A stretch of DNA of 64,000 nucleotides, taken from contig NZ_CP095061.1 of assembly GCF_022921055.1 (NCBI RefSeq), positions 2,829,501-2,893,500 on the forward strand, written 5' to 3'. This stretch comes from Hymenobacter volaticus. Its GTDB lineage: Bacteria; Bacteroidota; Bacteroidia; Cytophagales; Hymenobacteraceae. The notes below the pieces were generated by a model. The model did not search any database. It had not been told where the DNA came from and saw only the letters and a list, made by a program, of their open reading frames with translations. This document shows positions 28,919 to 37,923 of the stretch, one piece after another. Both the position numbers and the translations under genes were made by a program. Every line of letters starts with the position of its first letter. The stretch's first letter is position 1.

Positions 28919-30685
28919 TCAGCGGTATAGCCCCTCAATTAGCTGCTGATAGTTCTGGCTGACAACCTTGCGTTTCACCTTTAAAGTAGGGGTCAGCTCC
29001 CCCGATTCCACGCTCCAAAGTGCTGGCACTAAGGCTACTTTCTTGATCTGCTCCCATTGTGCGAAGGCGGCGGTAGCTTGGTGCACTAGTTGGTCGTAGA
29101 GGTGTTGCACCTGCGCGTGAGCCGCCAACGCAGCATCCGACAGATCGGCCGGCAGATTGTGATTTTTGGCCCAGGCGCGCAGCTCCGCGAAAGCAGGTAC
29201 CAGCAAACAAGCCGCATACTTCTGCCCTTCGCCCACCACCATTACCTGCTCCACCAACGGCGACTCCGCCAACCGCGACTCCAGCGGCTGCGGGGCAATG
29301 TACTTGCCGTTGGATGTCTTGAACATCTCTTTTTTGCGGTCCGTGATTTTCAGGAACCGCCCCTGCACCAGTTCCCCAATGTCGCCGGTGTGCAGCCAGC
29401 CGTCGGCATCGATGGTATCGGCCGTGAGGTCGGGACGGTTGTAGTAGCCTTGCATCACGGAAGGCGAACGGGTCAGAATTTCGCCGTCGGGAGCCAGCTT
29501 CACTTCCACTCCCGGTATCACCGGGCCTACGGCTCCAATAAGGTTGCCACTGGCTTCGGGCAAGCTGGCGGCAATAACTGGCGAAGTTTCCGTCATGCCG
29601 TAGCCTTCCATCACCCGAATACCGGCCGCCCAAAACACGCGCGCCAACCGGGGTTGCAGGGCGCCGCCCCCGCTGACGATGTAATGCACCTGTCCGCCCA
29701 TAGCTTCGCGCCACTTACTAAACACTAGCTTGTTGGCCAGGGCCAATTGTGTGTTGTACCAAATGCCCTGGTCTTTCTGCGTATCGTAGCGCAACCCTAA
29801 CTCCAGGGCCCAGTCAAACAGCTTTCTCTTCGCACCCGTCAGCTCCTGGCCTTTGGCCACGATTTTGTCGTAGATTTTTTCTAGTAGGCGCGGCACCGTT
29901 GTGAACACCTGCGGCTGTACTTCTCGCAGGTTGTCGGCGATGCGCTCCACGCTTTCGGCGTACCAAATGCTGAAACCTAGCATCAAGTAGAGCAAGGTGG
30001 CCGTGCGCTCGAAAATATGGCTTAAAGGCAGAAAGCTGAGCGCTTTTTGACCAGCTGGCAGCGGTAGGTAACCGGTCAGGTTTTCGCAGTTGTAAAGCAA
30101 GTTGCGGTGGCTAAGCATCACGCCCTTTGGCCGCCCAGTAGTGCCCGAGGTATAGATAAGCGTCAGCAAATCATCGGGTTGTACAGCAGCTTTGAGTGCC
30201 TCAAGGCCTACTGCATCGGCAGCTTCGCCCAAGGCCAGCAGTTCGACGAAGGAGCGGGCCCCCTCTAGCTTATCGAAGGTGAAGACGTGCTCAGGGCCGT
30301 TGGGCATTGCTTCTACTGCTTCCTGCACCCGGCTCAGTAGCTTCTTGTTTTCCACTAGCACCACCCGCACGCCGGCATCTTGGAAGATATGGCGGTAGTC
30401 TTGCACGGTGATGGTAGGGTACATCGGTACGCTCACGGCTCCAAGCTGGGCAATGCCAAAATCGGCTATCACCCACTCGGGGCGGTTAGCCGAAATGATA
30501 GCCACTTTATCGCCGTGCCCGATGCCTAATTGCAACAGCCCCAGACTTACGTGGTTGCTTTGCGCTTGCACCTGCGCGGCACTTAGCGGCTGCCAGGTGC
30601 CTGCTTTCTTTTCCACCAAGCAATCCGCTTGCGGCGTGGTTATGGCCAAACGAGCCAGTAAATCAAAGGTGCGACGGATTTCCAT
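28919..30685 (-). CDS. Long-chain fatty acid-CoA ligase (AMP-forming)
   Basis: A 588-residue adenylate-forming enzyme that activates fatty acids to acyl-CoA through acyl-AMP. Core motif A3 is LIYTSGTTGRPKGVMLSHRN. Others are GYGMTETSPVIAASLPE, GWLHTGDIGELVQGRFLKIT and DRKKEMFKTSNGKYIAP, the A7-A8 region typical of the ACSL-type subgroup. Cytoplasmic or peripheral membrane. It starts MEIRRTFDLLARLAIT at 30685 and is followed by the DUF6728-like gene, possibly co-transcribed. Confidence 0.95.
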   Translation of the reverse strand: MEIRRTFDLLARLAITTPQADCLVEKKAGTWQPLSAAQVQAQSNHVSLGLLQLGIGHGDKVAIISANRPEWVIADFGIAQLGAVSVPMYPTITVQDYRHIFQDAGVRVVLVENKKLLSRVQEAVEAMPNGPEHVFTFDKLEGARSFVELLALGEAADAVGLEALKAAVQPDDLLTLIYTSGTTGRPKGVMLSHRNLLYNCENLTGYLPLPAGQKALSFLPLSHIFERTATLLYLMLGFSIWYAESVERIADNLREVQPQVFTTVPRLLEKIYDKIVAKGQELTGAKRKLFDWALELGLRYDTQKDQGIWYNTQLALANKLVFSKWREAMGGQVHYIVSGGGALQPRLARVFWAAGIRVMEGYGMTETSPVIAASLPEASGNLIGAVGPVIPGVEVKLAPDGEILTRSPSVMQGYYNRPDLTADTIDADGWLHTGDIGELVQGRFLKITDRKKEMFKTSNGKYIAPQPLESRLAESPLVEQVMVVGEGQKYAACLLVPAFAELRAWAKNHNLPADLSDAALAAHAQVQHLYDQLVHQATAAFAQWEQIKKVALVPALWSVESGELTPTLKVKRKVVSQNYQQLIEGLYR

Positions 30686-31024
30686 GGATGGGCAGAAAGC
30701 AATAAACAGAGCAGTGGCAACAACAAAAATAGCTTGCCTGGGCGCGAATAGTGGAGCCAGGCCGCAATCTTACTGTTTGCTCTGACCACCTATCAGCCAC
30801 CCATCCTGAAGCTAGCTATGAGTTCTCATACGGAAATACCGAAACCCCTGCTGTGCTGACGCTGCGCTTCTAGCGCTAAGAAGTAGAACCAAACAGCGCA
30901 TAGTGCAGATACTTTGGCAACTAAGCTGCCTGATTGAATACGAAATCTATTTGCCCATCCAGCTGCCTATGTCCGCAACCGTATTAGCCGGTTGGTGTCA
31001 TTGCTTCCGCTTAACTTCCTGCCC
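30686..31024. other. Divergent intergenic region, no gene seen
   Basis: 339 bases between the acyl-CoA ligase and the NTF2-like gene. No coding frame or repeat stands out; promoters for both genes must lie here, but I cannot fix them. Confidence 0.4.
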
Positions 31025-31480
31025 ATGAAATACCTGCTACTCTCTGCCCTCCTGCTACCCGCTACCTACGCCACGGCGCAAACTGCATCTGTTGAAACCG
31101 AAGCTGTCAAGAAAACCATCCAGACGTTTTTCGAGGGCATGCGCAAGGGTGACAGCACGCTGGTGCGCTCCACATTCGCTCCTGGCGCCGTCTTCCACAC
31201 CATTGCCAACCGCAACGGCACCACCCAACTCATGCCCGAAAACCCATCAGATTTTGTGAAAGCGGTTGGCAAGCCCCATAAAGAGGTATGGGACGAGCGC
31301 ATCACCTTCGATAAGGTCCTGATTGACGCCAACCTGGCCAGCGTCTGGACCCCCTACGAGTTTTACCTCGGCAGCACCTTTAGCCACTGCGGCTACAACT
31401 CGTTTCAGTTGGTGAAGCTGGCCGGCGGCTGGAAGATTGCGCACGTAATTGACACCCGCCGCAAGGAAAAGTGTAAATAG
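31025..31480 (+). CDS. Exported NTF2-like (putative lumazine-binding) protein
   Basis: A 151-residue protein with a signal peptide MKYLLLSALLLPATYATAQ, cleaved after AQ. The mature part is a SnoaL/NTF2-like alpha+beta cone: KKTIQTFFEGMRKGDSTLVR, VWTPYEFYLGSTFSHCGYNS and FQLVKLAGGWKIAHVIDTRR. This matches the putative lumazine-binding (PF12893) or DUF4440-like group. It is periplasmic or secreted; ligand unknown. Start at 31025 chosen because the signal peptide begins there. Confidence 0.88.
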   Translation: MKYLLLSALLLPATYATAQTASVETEAVKKTIQTFFEGMRKGDSTLVRSTFAPGAVFHTIANRNGTTQLMPENPSDFVKAVGKPHKEVWDERITFDKVLIDANLASVWTPYEFYLGSTFSHCGYNSFQLVKLAGGWKIAHVIDTRRKEKCK

Positions 31481-31524
31481 GCAGCTGGAGCACTCCGCAA
31501 AAATCTTTTGCTAGTCATATGACT

Positions 31525-31619
31525 GCCATGCTGAACTTTGCGGAACATCTCGCTCGCATCGTTGAGTAAGCGTTAGGGTGTACTACCCTAGCGAGATGCT
31601 TCGACAAGCTCAGCATGAC
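31525..31619. repeat. Dispersed palindromic element, site 5
   Basis: The left arm is diverged (GCCATGCTGAACTTTGCGG then AACATCTCGCT); the right arm is intact (AGCGAGATGCTTCGACAAGC then TCAGCATGAC). Middle block contains CATCGTTGAGTAAGCG. Confidence 0.88.
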
Positions 31620-31667
31620 GGGCTGATAAAAACTGGCTCCAACGACTCATTACATAATTCTTGCTAG

Positions 31668-31988
31668 CTAAAAAGCAGGTATGCGCAGGAGCGGACTATC
31701 GTCTGTTTTCCAATAGTCAAGTTCGTACAGCTCGCCTTCCTGGTCTAGATAAAGTGAGGCGAATACCAGGATTCCATCCTCGTCTAGAAATTGGGTGCTG
31801 GCAATTCGCTCGCCTAGCCGCCGATTTGGCTGGTAGTTAGTGAATCGCAAGCTACCTATTTCTTCTGGTCCTATCTCCGCTACTTCCACCGTGTGCAGCA
31901 GCCCTAACATGCGTTCGGCATCGGGTTTGCCGCGGAGCATAAAGATAAGCAAGCCTAGTTCCGGCAGTTTAAGTGAACGTTTGGCCAT
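31668..31988 (-). CDS. DUF6984-like small protein (tentative)
   Basis: A 106-residue protein starting MAKRSLKLPELGLLIFMLRG. The ending LDQEGELYELDYWKTDDSPL and the middle EEIGSLRFTNYQPNRRLGER resemble what I recall of DUF6984, a small family of unknown function. No signal peptide. It lies among small hypothetical genes on the minus strand (HAD, SUKH-like). Assignment is from memory only. Confidence 0.6.
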   Translation of the reverse strand: MAKRSLKLPELGLLIFMLRGKPDAERMLGLLHTVEVAEIGPEEIGSLRFTNYQPNRRLGERIASTQFLDEDGILVFASLYLDQEGELYELDYWKTDDSPLLRIPAF

Positions 31989-32036
31989 AGGTCAGAAGCC
32001 GCCACAGCTACGTCACCTGCGGGAGCACCAAACTAG

Positions 32037-32720
32037 TTATACGGCCGGAGCAGGATTAGTAGATTCTGGAAACGCCAGAATTGTGGCCGCGTCAAGCTCT
32101 TCCAGCTTTGCCACAATACGGTCGGCCTGGTGCAGATCCTGCCCCTGAGAATGCTCGCTCAGGAAGCCGATGCAGTACATACCCGCTGCTTTGGCCGCGG
32201 CTACGCCGTTGGCGGCATCTTCAATGACCAGGCATTCCGTTGGTGGCGTGTCGGTTAGCTCGGCCGCGCGCAAGAAGATTGCCGGGTCAGGCTTCGACTT
32301 GGTGAAATCCTCGCCACTGACAATATGCGCAAAGAACGGGTACAGTCCGAAGCGCGTGAATACCCGGTCGATGGTGCCTCTAGACGCAGACGATGCCACT
32401 ACCAGCGGCACGCCTTGGCCGTGTAGCTCTTCTACTAGGTGCCGGGCCCCAGGCAGCAAATCCAGCTCCTTGGATTCATCGAAGGCTTTGGCAAACAGCT
32501 CCCGCTTTCGGTCCATCAACTTGTCTATATCCTGCGGCAGGTTGAAGTGCTGCTTGACCTGCTGGTATACGTTGCGGGTAGAAGCGCCTAGAAATGTGCC
32601 GTACAACTCGTCGGACACCGTAAGGCCTAGCTCGGCGAAGTGGCGAAAAAAGGCGTCGTGGTGCAGGGGCTCGGTGTCAACCAAGACCCCGTCCATATCA
32701 AAAATGATAGTGCGAATCAT
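32037..32720 (-). CDS. HAD-superfamily hydrolase, beta-phosphoglucomutase type
   Basis: A 227-residue phosphatase/mutase. Motif I is IIFDMDGVLVDTEPLHH, motif II VVASSASRGT, the lysine is in TKSKPDPAIFLRAAEL, and motif III-IV is CLVIEDAANGVAAAKAAGM. The helical cap domain follows motif I. Family members include beta-phosphoglucomutase and sugar-phosphate phosphatases; the DTEP cap signature suits the latter. Similar in type to the gene at 41431 but not a close duplicate. Confidence 0.92.
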   Translation of the reverse strand: MIRTIIFDMDGVLVDTEPLHHDAFFRHFAELGLTVSDELYGTFLGASTRNVYQQVKQHFNLPQDIDKLMDRKRELFAKAFDESKELDLLPGARHLVEELHGQGVPLVVASSASRGTIDRVFTRFGLYPFFAHIVSGEDFTKSKPDPAIFLRAAELTDTPPTECLVIEDAANGVAAAKAAGMYCIGFLSEHSQGQDLHQADRIVAKLEELDAATILAFPESTNPAPAV

Positions 32721-32774
32721 GCAGAAGCGGATGTGAAGAACGCGGTAAAGGTAATGAACCTAATTACGCGGTTT

Positions 32775-33299
32775 TCACGCCTCATCATTTGGATTCCAGT
32801 CGCCAGTGAATTCTGCGCCCACATAAGCAGCAGCTTCATATGCGTCGATCGGGTAATCTTGCACGGATACCGAGTTGTAAAAGAATTGACCGAGAGAACA
32901 GTCCATTTTAATTAAGTACTTCCTCGGATCTTCCTCTTCCTTTTCCCAGAAGTAGTCATGGAATAGGATTCCCACCTGATAATCTTCCAGATCAAGCACA
33001 ACTATATCTCCATTCCTGGCACTCCCTACCAGCAACAGATTAGTTTGAAGCGCACGCTGAAAATCATCTTCCCAATCATAGTTTTTCTTAAGGCAGTTTG
33101 CCTGCCGATAAGAAAAAGCACCTATTTCTATTTCGGTATCAAAAGAGAATTCGACAAAGAAATTTTGCGTTTCCTCCTCTACTCCGGCACTTCGCAGAAT
33201 AGCTAAGTTTTCATTCCGTAGTGTTTCAAAATGGCTCTTCAAGTTGATATCAACTGAGGCCAGAGCAAGCCGCATTTTTTCGTTATCCACTAGCACCAC
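32775..33299 (-). CDS. SUKH/SMI1-KNR4-like protein (putative immunity protein)
   Basis: A protein of about 174 residues from GTG at 33299 (an ATG at 33275 is equally possible). The C-terminal half, LLVGSARNGDIVVLDLEDYQ then VGILFHDYFW and CSLGQFFYNSV, has the G-D-x-x-x-x-D ... H-D ... S-x-x-x-F layout of SUKH domains, which often neutralise secreted toxins. The N-terminal half is not typical, and no toxin is adjacent. Codon use is AT-rich. It is followed, in transcription order after the next gene, by similar small proteins. Confidence 0.6.
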   Translation of the reverse strand: MVLVDNEKMRLALASVDINLKSHFETLRNENLAILRSAGVEEETQNFFVEFSFDTEIEIGAFSYRQANCLKKNYDWEDDFQRALQTNLLLVGSARNGDIVVLDLEDYQVGILFHDYFWEKEEEDPRKYLIKMDCSLGQFFYNSVSVQDYPIDAYEAAAYVGAEFTGDWNPNDEA

Positions 33300-33318
33300 A
33301 CTTTATAAATTCTTGACT

Positions 33319-33618
33319 TTAATCACCAAATCCCATAAGCCCGCATTTCATATCCGTGGCTTTCCGCAGCATCTCTCTGAAAGCCGTTCGTTCTTTCTGC
33401 AAAGATGTTGCGTGTGGCTGCTGTTGTATCCTGGAGAGCATTCGGGCTATTAACTCGCTACCCCAGCGAAATTTGCTATAGTAGTCGAACCACGGCTCTA
33501 TGATACCCTCATGCTGAAGCTGGAAAAACAAATTATCCTCTATACCTCCCGCTCGCTCTAAGACCAGCCTTTTGCTTGATGGGTTTTGGCTATCGTGAAT
33601 CAGATAGAAATCTAGCAT
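33319..33618 (-). CDS. Hypothetical protein next to the SUKH-like gene
   Basis: A 99-residue protein, MLDFYLIHDSQNPSSKRLVL, with a helical C-terminal half (IARMLSRIQQQPHATSLQKE). No family recognised. It lies 20 bases upstream of the SUKH-like gene in the same direction and has similar AT-rich composition, so they may form a two-gene unit. Confidence 0.55.
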   Translation of the reverse strand: MLDFYLIHDSQNPSSKRLVLERAGGIEDNLFFQLQHEGIIEPWFDYYSKFRWGSELIARMLSRIQQQPHATSLQKERTAFREMLRKATDMKCGLMGFGD

Positions 33619-33672
33619 GCTCTGTACATAAAAGCGGACAGACTTATGTAGCCTGCCCGATTCGCTTTTCTG

Positions 33673-35664
33673 TTACGCCCCTACTGGCTCTTCCAGCACT
33701 TCCTTCTCGATCCAGCGGCCGTCTTCGCGCATGAGTTCGATCAGTTCGTCTACGGCTTGGGCTTCGGGCACGGCTTTCTTGATAACTTCCTGGCCGCGGT
33801 AGAGAGCTATTTTGCCTTTGCCTACGCCCACGTAGCCGTAGTCGGCGTCGGCCATTTCGCCGGGACCGTTCACGATGCAGCCCATGATGCCGATCTTCAC
33901 GCCCTTGAGGTGGTCGGTGCGCTTGCGGATCATGGCGGTGGTTTCTTGGAGGTCGAACAGGGTCCGGCCGCAGCTAGGGCAGCTGATGTACTCGGTTTTG
34001 GACATGCGAGTGCGCGCCGCTTGCAGAATGCCAAAGCTGAGCTGGTTGAGTTGGTCGATGTCGTGCAGCCAGGCGTCTTGCTCTTGCTCGGGCAGTAGAT
34101 CGGTGCAAAGGGCAATACCGTCGCCGAGGCCATCAATCAGCAGGCCACCCACATCGGTGGCAGCATCGAGCTGCGTTTGGGGCATGTTGTGCGCTGTGTA
34201 CACGCGTCGAATCACTACCGGGCACGTGACGCCATAATCGAGCAGATCGAAGAAGGCTCGCCGCAACTCGGGCATGGCGTGGGTGTTGGTGGTGCTCAAA
34301 GTGAGCACCACGCGGGTTTCGGTGCGCAGGCGCTCCAGCAGTTCGGCATCCAGCGTATCCAACTCCACAACCAGGAAGTTGAGCTGTGGGTGGAGCTTCG
34401 TGAAATCTGCCAGGTAAGTGTCGGCCGTGAGCAGGGGGTAATGGTCGAGGCGCTGGCCGCCGTCCATCCAGGCACTGTACGTCACGATTTCCTTGAGGCC
34501 GTTGGGCAGCATATAAGGCACGGGCCGCTCACCCGTGTAAATGTAGTCGGCACCCAAGTCGCTCATCTGAAACTTGTCGAGAAACGACGAGTACAGGTGG
34601 CCGGCAGCGCGCAAATCGGCATATTCGAGCCGCGGCAGGCGCGAAAGGTCCGCCACTACGCGCGGCACGTTCAGGCCACCGAAATTCAGGACTTCGTGCG
34701 TGACGCGGCGGTGATACTGAAACGGGTCGAGCGGCTCTTCTTCCAGCAGTGGCCGGATGGGGTCAGCTGTGGCTGCGCGGTTGGTGTACCGATCAATTAG
34801 GGCTTTAGCAACAGGCGCTTCTGCTTCGGGCGCTTCGGTAAGGCTCACGCGCACGGTGTCGCCGAGGCCGTCTTCGAGCAGCGTACCGATGCCTACGGCC
34901 GACTTGATGCGGCCGTCTTCGGCTTCGCCGGCTTCCGTTACGCCGAGGTGCAGCGGATAGGGCTGCAAGCCTTCTTCGTCGAGCTTCTGCACCAGCAGGC
35001 GGTAGGCTTGTACCATCACCTGCGTGTTAGAAGCCTTCATGCTCAGCACCACATCGTAGTAGTTTTCTTCTTCGCAGAGGCGCAAGAACTCCAGCGCCGA
35101 TTCCACCATGCCAAGCGGTGTGTCGCCGTAGCGGCTCAGGATACGGTCGGACAAGGAGCCGTGGTTGGTACCGATGCGCATGGCGGTGCCGTACTGCTTG
35201 CAGATTTGCACCAGCGGCCGAAACCGCTCCCGAATGCGCTCCACCTCGGCGTGGTACGTGGCATCGGTGTACTCGATGAAGTCGAATTTCTTTTTATCGG
35301 CGTAGTTGCCGGGGTTCACGCGCACCTTCTCCACAATGCGGGCAGCCAATTCGGCAGCGTTGGGCGTGAAGTGAATGTCGGCAATGAGGGGCACGTTGCA
35401 GCCCCGTTTGCGCAGTTCCTTCTTGATTTCGAGCAGATTTTGGGCCTCCTTCACACTCGGCGCCGTAATGCGCACGTACTCGCAGCCTGCTTCTACCATG
35501 CGCAGCGTCTGCTCCACCGACCCTAATGTGTCCATGGTGTCGACGGTGGTCATGCTCTGCACCCGAATAGGATTGAGCCCACCCATGGGCAGGTCTCCAA
35601 TTTTCACTTCGCGGGAGAGGCGGCGCTTGTACTCGGTGAGGCTAGGGCAATAGGTCTTGTTCAT
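33673..35664 (-). CDS. ispG: 4-hydroxy-3-methylbut-2-enyl diphosphate synthase
   Basis: IspG of about 663 residues makes HMBPP from MEcPP in the non-mevalonate isoprenoid pathway, using a 4Fe-4S cluster. The start is MNKTYCPSLTEYKRRLSREV at 35664; the frame is open upstream without family signal. The TIM-barrel part has PIRVQSMTTVDTMDTLGSVE and NPGNYADKKKFDF; the C-terminal domain has the cluster cysteines in SCPSCGRT and GIMGCIVNGPGE. Between them is the ~250-residue extra domain found in Bacteroidota, Chlamydiae and plants. Divergent from a thioredoxin-like gene. Confidence 0.96.
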   Translation of the reverse strand: MNKTYCPSLTEYKRRLSREVKIGDLPMGGLNPIRVQSMTTVDTMDTLGSVEQTLRMVEAGCEYVRITAPSVKEAQNLLEIKKELRKRGCNVPLIADIHFTPNAAELAARIVEKVRVNPGNYADKKKFDFIEYTDATYHAEVERIRERFRPLVQICKQYGTAMRIGTNHGSLSDRILSRYGDTPLGMVESALEFLRLCEEENYYDVVLSMKASNTQVMVQAYRLLVQKLDEEGLQPYPLHLGVTEAGEAEDGRIKSAVGIGTLLEDGLGDTVRVSLTEAPEAEAPVAKALIDRYTNRAATADPIRPLLEEEPLDPFQYHRRVTHEVLNFGGLNVPRVVADLSRLPRLEYADLRAAGHLYSSFLDKFQMSDLGADYIYTGERPVPYMLPNGLKEIVTYSAWMDGGQRLDHYPLLTADTYLADFTKLHPQLNFLVVELDTLDAELLERLRTETRVVLTLSTTNTHAMPELRRAFFDLLDYGVTCPVVIRRVYTAHNMPQTQLDAATDVGGLLIDGLGDGIALCTDLLPEQEQDAWLHDIDQLNQLSFGILQAARTRMSKTEYISCPSCGRTLFDLQETTAMIRKRTDHLKGVKIGIMGCIVNGPGEMADADYGYVGVGKGKIALYRGQEVIKKAVPEAQAVDELIELMREDGRWIEKEVLEEPVGA

Positions 35665-35839
35665 AACCCGAAGGGGAGCTGTTTCTTGTAATAACAAAGG
35701 TACGGAAGGTTCGTTGTTGGCTGTGTATTTGAAAAGCCTTCCTGGCTCCTCACTCACTCCTATTGCCTGCCCATTCGATGGCCGCAACTTCTGCCTAGTG
35801 GTGGTTGTCTATAGAAAACTCACGCTCCTTTTCTCTTTC

Positions 35840-36328
35840 ATGAATCCATTGAAATACCTCTTCTTGGCCGCGGCCCTACTTCTAATGCTGCCCAGCCAGG
35901 CTCAGCAAGTGGCTTTAATTAAACTACCGGATTTGCAAAAGCGCCTCAACCGCAAAACCGACACCACGTACGTCATCAATTTTTGGGCCACCTGGTGTGC
36001 GCCTTGCATAAAAGAGCTACCCTATTTCGAGCAGATAAACACCACTTACGCCAAGCAAAAAGTGAAAGTGCTGCTGGTAAGCATGGATTACGCCTCACAG
36101 CTCGACAAGAAAGTAAAGCCCTTCGTGCTCAAGCGCGGCTTGAAATCGGAAGTGGTATTGCTCAACGAAACCGACCCCAATACCTGGATGGATAAGGTGG
36201 ACGGTAAATGGTCGGGCGCCCTGCCGTTTACACTCCTAATCAACAACAGCAAGCAGAAGCGCATGGCCTATGAAAAGGAATTCACACAGCCTGAGCTAAC
36301 GGCTGCTTTGCAAAAGTTTCTTCAGTAA
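35840..36328 (+). CDS. Exported TlpA/ResA-type thioredoxin
   Basis: A 162-residue protein with signal peptide MNPLKYLFLAAALLLMLPSQ and cleavage near AQA. The thioredoxin-fold active site is WATWCAPCIKELPYF. It then shows VLLVSMDYASQLDKKVKPFV and the cis-Pro region LPFTLLINN. Likely a periplasmic reductase for cytochrome c maturation or similar. It starts a two-gene unit with the redoxin gene 50 bases downstream. Confidence 0.92.
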   Translation: MNPLKYLFLAAALLLMLPSQAQQVALIKLPDLQKRLNRKTDTTYVINFWATWCAPCIKELPYFEQINTTYAKQKVKVLLVSMDYASQLDKKVKPFVLKRGLKSEVVLLNETDPNTWMDKVDGKWSGALPFTLLINNSKQKRMAYEKEFTQPELTAALQKFLQ

Positions 36329-36378
36329 CTTCAGTCAGCAACAAGTTTTCGTTTTTCAACCAATCAAATTTCACTATC

Positions 36379-36999
36379 ATGAAAAAGCTTGTTCCTTTTC
36401 TGGCTGCCTGCCTCCTGCTGGTGCTGAGCAGCTACATTCGGCCACTGGCGGGCTATCAGGTGGGCGACAAAGCCGCTGATTTCAAGCTCAAAAACGTGGA
36501 TGGCAAGATGGTTTCGTTGGCCGACAACAAAACCACCAAGGGCTACATCGTGGTATTCACCTGCAATACTTGTCCCTACGCTCAGGCCTACGAAAGCCGC
36601 ATTATTGCACTGCACCAGAAGTACGCTAGCCAGGGCTACCCCGTCGTAGCCATCAACCCCAACGACCCCGGTATGGCTACCGGCGAATCTTTCGCGGCCA
36701 TGCAGACGCGGGCTAAAACCAAGAATTACCCCTTCCCCTACCTCGTTGATGAAACCCAGCAGGTAGCGCAAACCTACGGCGCCACCCGCACACCCCACCT
36801 CTACGTGCTCACTCGCCAGGGCACCGGCAACGAGTTCAAGGTAAGCTATATCGGCGCCATCGACGACAACTCCGAGGATGCCAAGCAAGTGAAAATCAAG
36901 TACGTGGAAAACGCCATGACTGAAATCTTGGCTGGCAAACCCGCCTCCACCAGCTCAACAAAGGCTGTTGGCTGCGGCATCAAGTGGAGAAAGGCGTAA
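36379..36999 (+). CDS. Exported thioredoxin-fold redoxin (AhpC/TSA-like)
   Basis: A 206-residue protein with a hydrophobic signal (LVPFLAACLLLVLSSYI). The redoxin domain has VGDKAADFKLKNVDGKMVSL, then the active site FTCNTCPYAQAYE, a C-x-x-C with the family's thin insertion, and TYGATRTPHLYVLTRQG. This matches the Bacteroidota periplasmic group often annotated as thioredoxin family. Follows the TlpA-like gene; a perfect hairpin terminates the unit. Confidence 0.92.
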   Translation: MKKLVPFLAACLLLVLSSYIRPLAGYQVGDKAADFKLKNVDGKMVSLADNKTTKGYIVVFTCNTCPYAQAYESRIIALHQKYASQGYPVVAINPNDPGMATGESFAAMQTRAKTKNYPFPYLVDETQQVAQTYGATRTPHLYVLTRQGTGNEFKVSYIGAIDDNSEDAKQVKIKYVENAMTEILAGKPASTSSTKAVGCGIKWRKA

Positions 37000-37018
37000 A
37001 CTAGATTACTGAATGCAA

Positions 37019-37062
37019 ACAGAAGAGCCCGCTGGCAACGCGTTGCCAGCGGGCTCTTCTGT
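37019..37062. terminator. Bidirectional terminator, perfect inverted repeat
   Basis: ACAGAAGAGCCCGCTGGCAA pairs perfectly with its reverse complement across a 4-base centre (CGCG). It lies between the convergent redoxin and SDR genes. Confidence 0.9.
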
Positions 37063-37078
37063 TGTTGGCGGTGCCGAT

Positions 37079-37738
37079 TTATTGGGTGCCGGCTCGTTTG
37101 AATACCCCTTCCAGAGAATCGATTTGAATGCCAGGCTTTTCATCGAGGGCAGCATTGATCATGGCTTGCGCCACCTCCCGGCCGTGAATAGGGCGGTAAG
37201 GAGCAAGGCCAGGTACGCGGGCCACCAAGGCTGCTAAGGGCAACGCAATCCGCTCAGCTAATCGAGGTTCTCGGCGGTTTCCGGTGAGCATGCCGGGCTG
37301 AATAATGCGGATTCGCTGAAACGGCAGCCGCTTGATTGACCGTTCTAGTTCGCCTTTCATACGGGTGTAAAATACAAACGATTCAGGGTCAGCAGACGCG
37401 GAAGACACCAGCACATAGGTTACCACGCCGTTTTGGGCCGCTGCTTCCGCTGTCCGGTACTGGTAGGTGTAGTCTACTTTGTATTGCGCGCTTTGGCTGC
37501 CTGCTTGCTGGAGCGTAGTGCCAAGGGTTGAAAACAGAACATCTCCCACCAACAAATGCTGCCAGTTCTCGGGCTCATCGAAATCCACGAGGTATTCTTC
37601 TAGCTTGTCAGGGTTCTGATAGCCAGTGGGGCGACGAGTGAACACCTTGATGGTAGCAAAACGGCTGTCGGAGAGCAACTGACGAAGTAAGTAGTCGCCA
37701 ACGAGGCCGGTAGCCCCAATGAGTAAAGCAATTTTCAT
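37079..37738 (-). CDS. NAD(P)H-binding atypical short-chain dehydrogenase
   Basis: A 219-residue protein starting MKIALLIGATGLVGDYLLRQ, with the Rossmann loop GATGLVG at residues 8-14. VLVSSASADPESFVFYTRMK contains the family's S-x-x-x-x-Y-x-x-x-K-like sequence. FQRIRIIQPGMLTGNRREPR follows. This is the HTATIP2/YbjT-type group, which may reduce small carbonyls or act as a redox sensor. Family length; start chosen at the canonical MKIALLIG. Confidence 0.9.
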   Translation of the reverse strand: MKIALLIGATGLVGDYLLRQLLSDSRFATIKVFTRRPTGYQNPDKLEEYLVDFDEPENWQHLLVGDVLFSTLGTTLQQAGSQSAQYKVDYTYQYRTAEAAAQNGVVTYVLVSSASADPESFVFYTRMKGELERSIKRLPFQRIRIIQPGMLTGNRREPRLAERIALPLAALVARVPGLAPYRPIHGREVAQAMINAALDEKPGIQIDSLEGVFKRAGTQ

Positions 37739-37923
37739 GAAGCGTAAACAGGTGTGAAGCGAGGACGGGCGGGCTCTATACGAATAGGATAGCAACTATT
37801 GGGTTGCTGTTGAGCTTCTACGCAACTTCTTTACTTATGGCTACTCTCTAATCATCTCATTTAGAAAGTATTTCATTTCTCGATCAGGACCTGCAATGCG
37901 CGAACAAGTTCCGTAAGCCAAGG

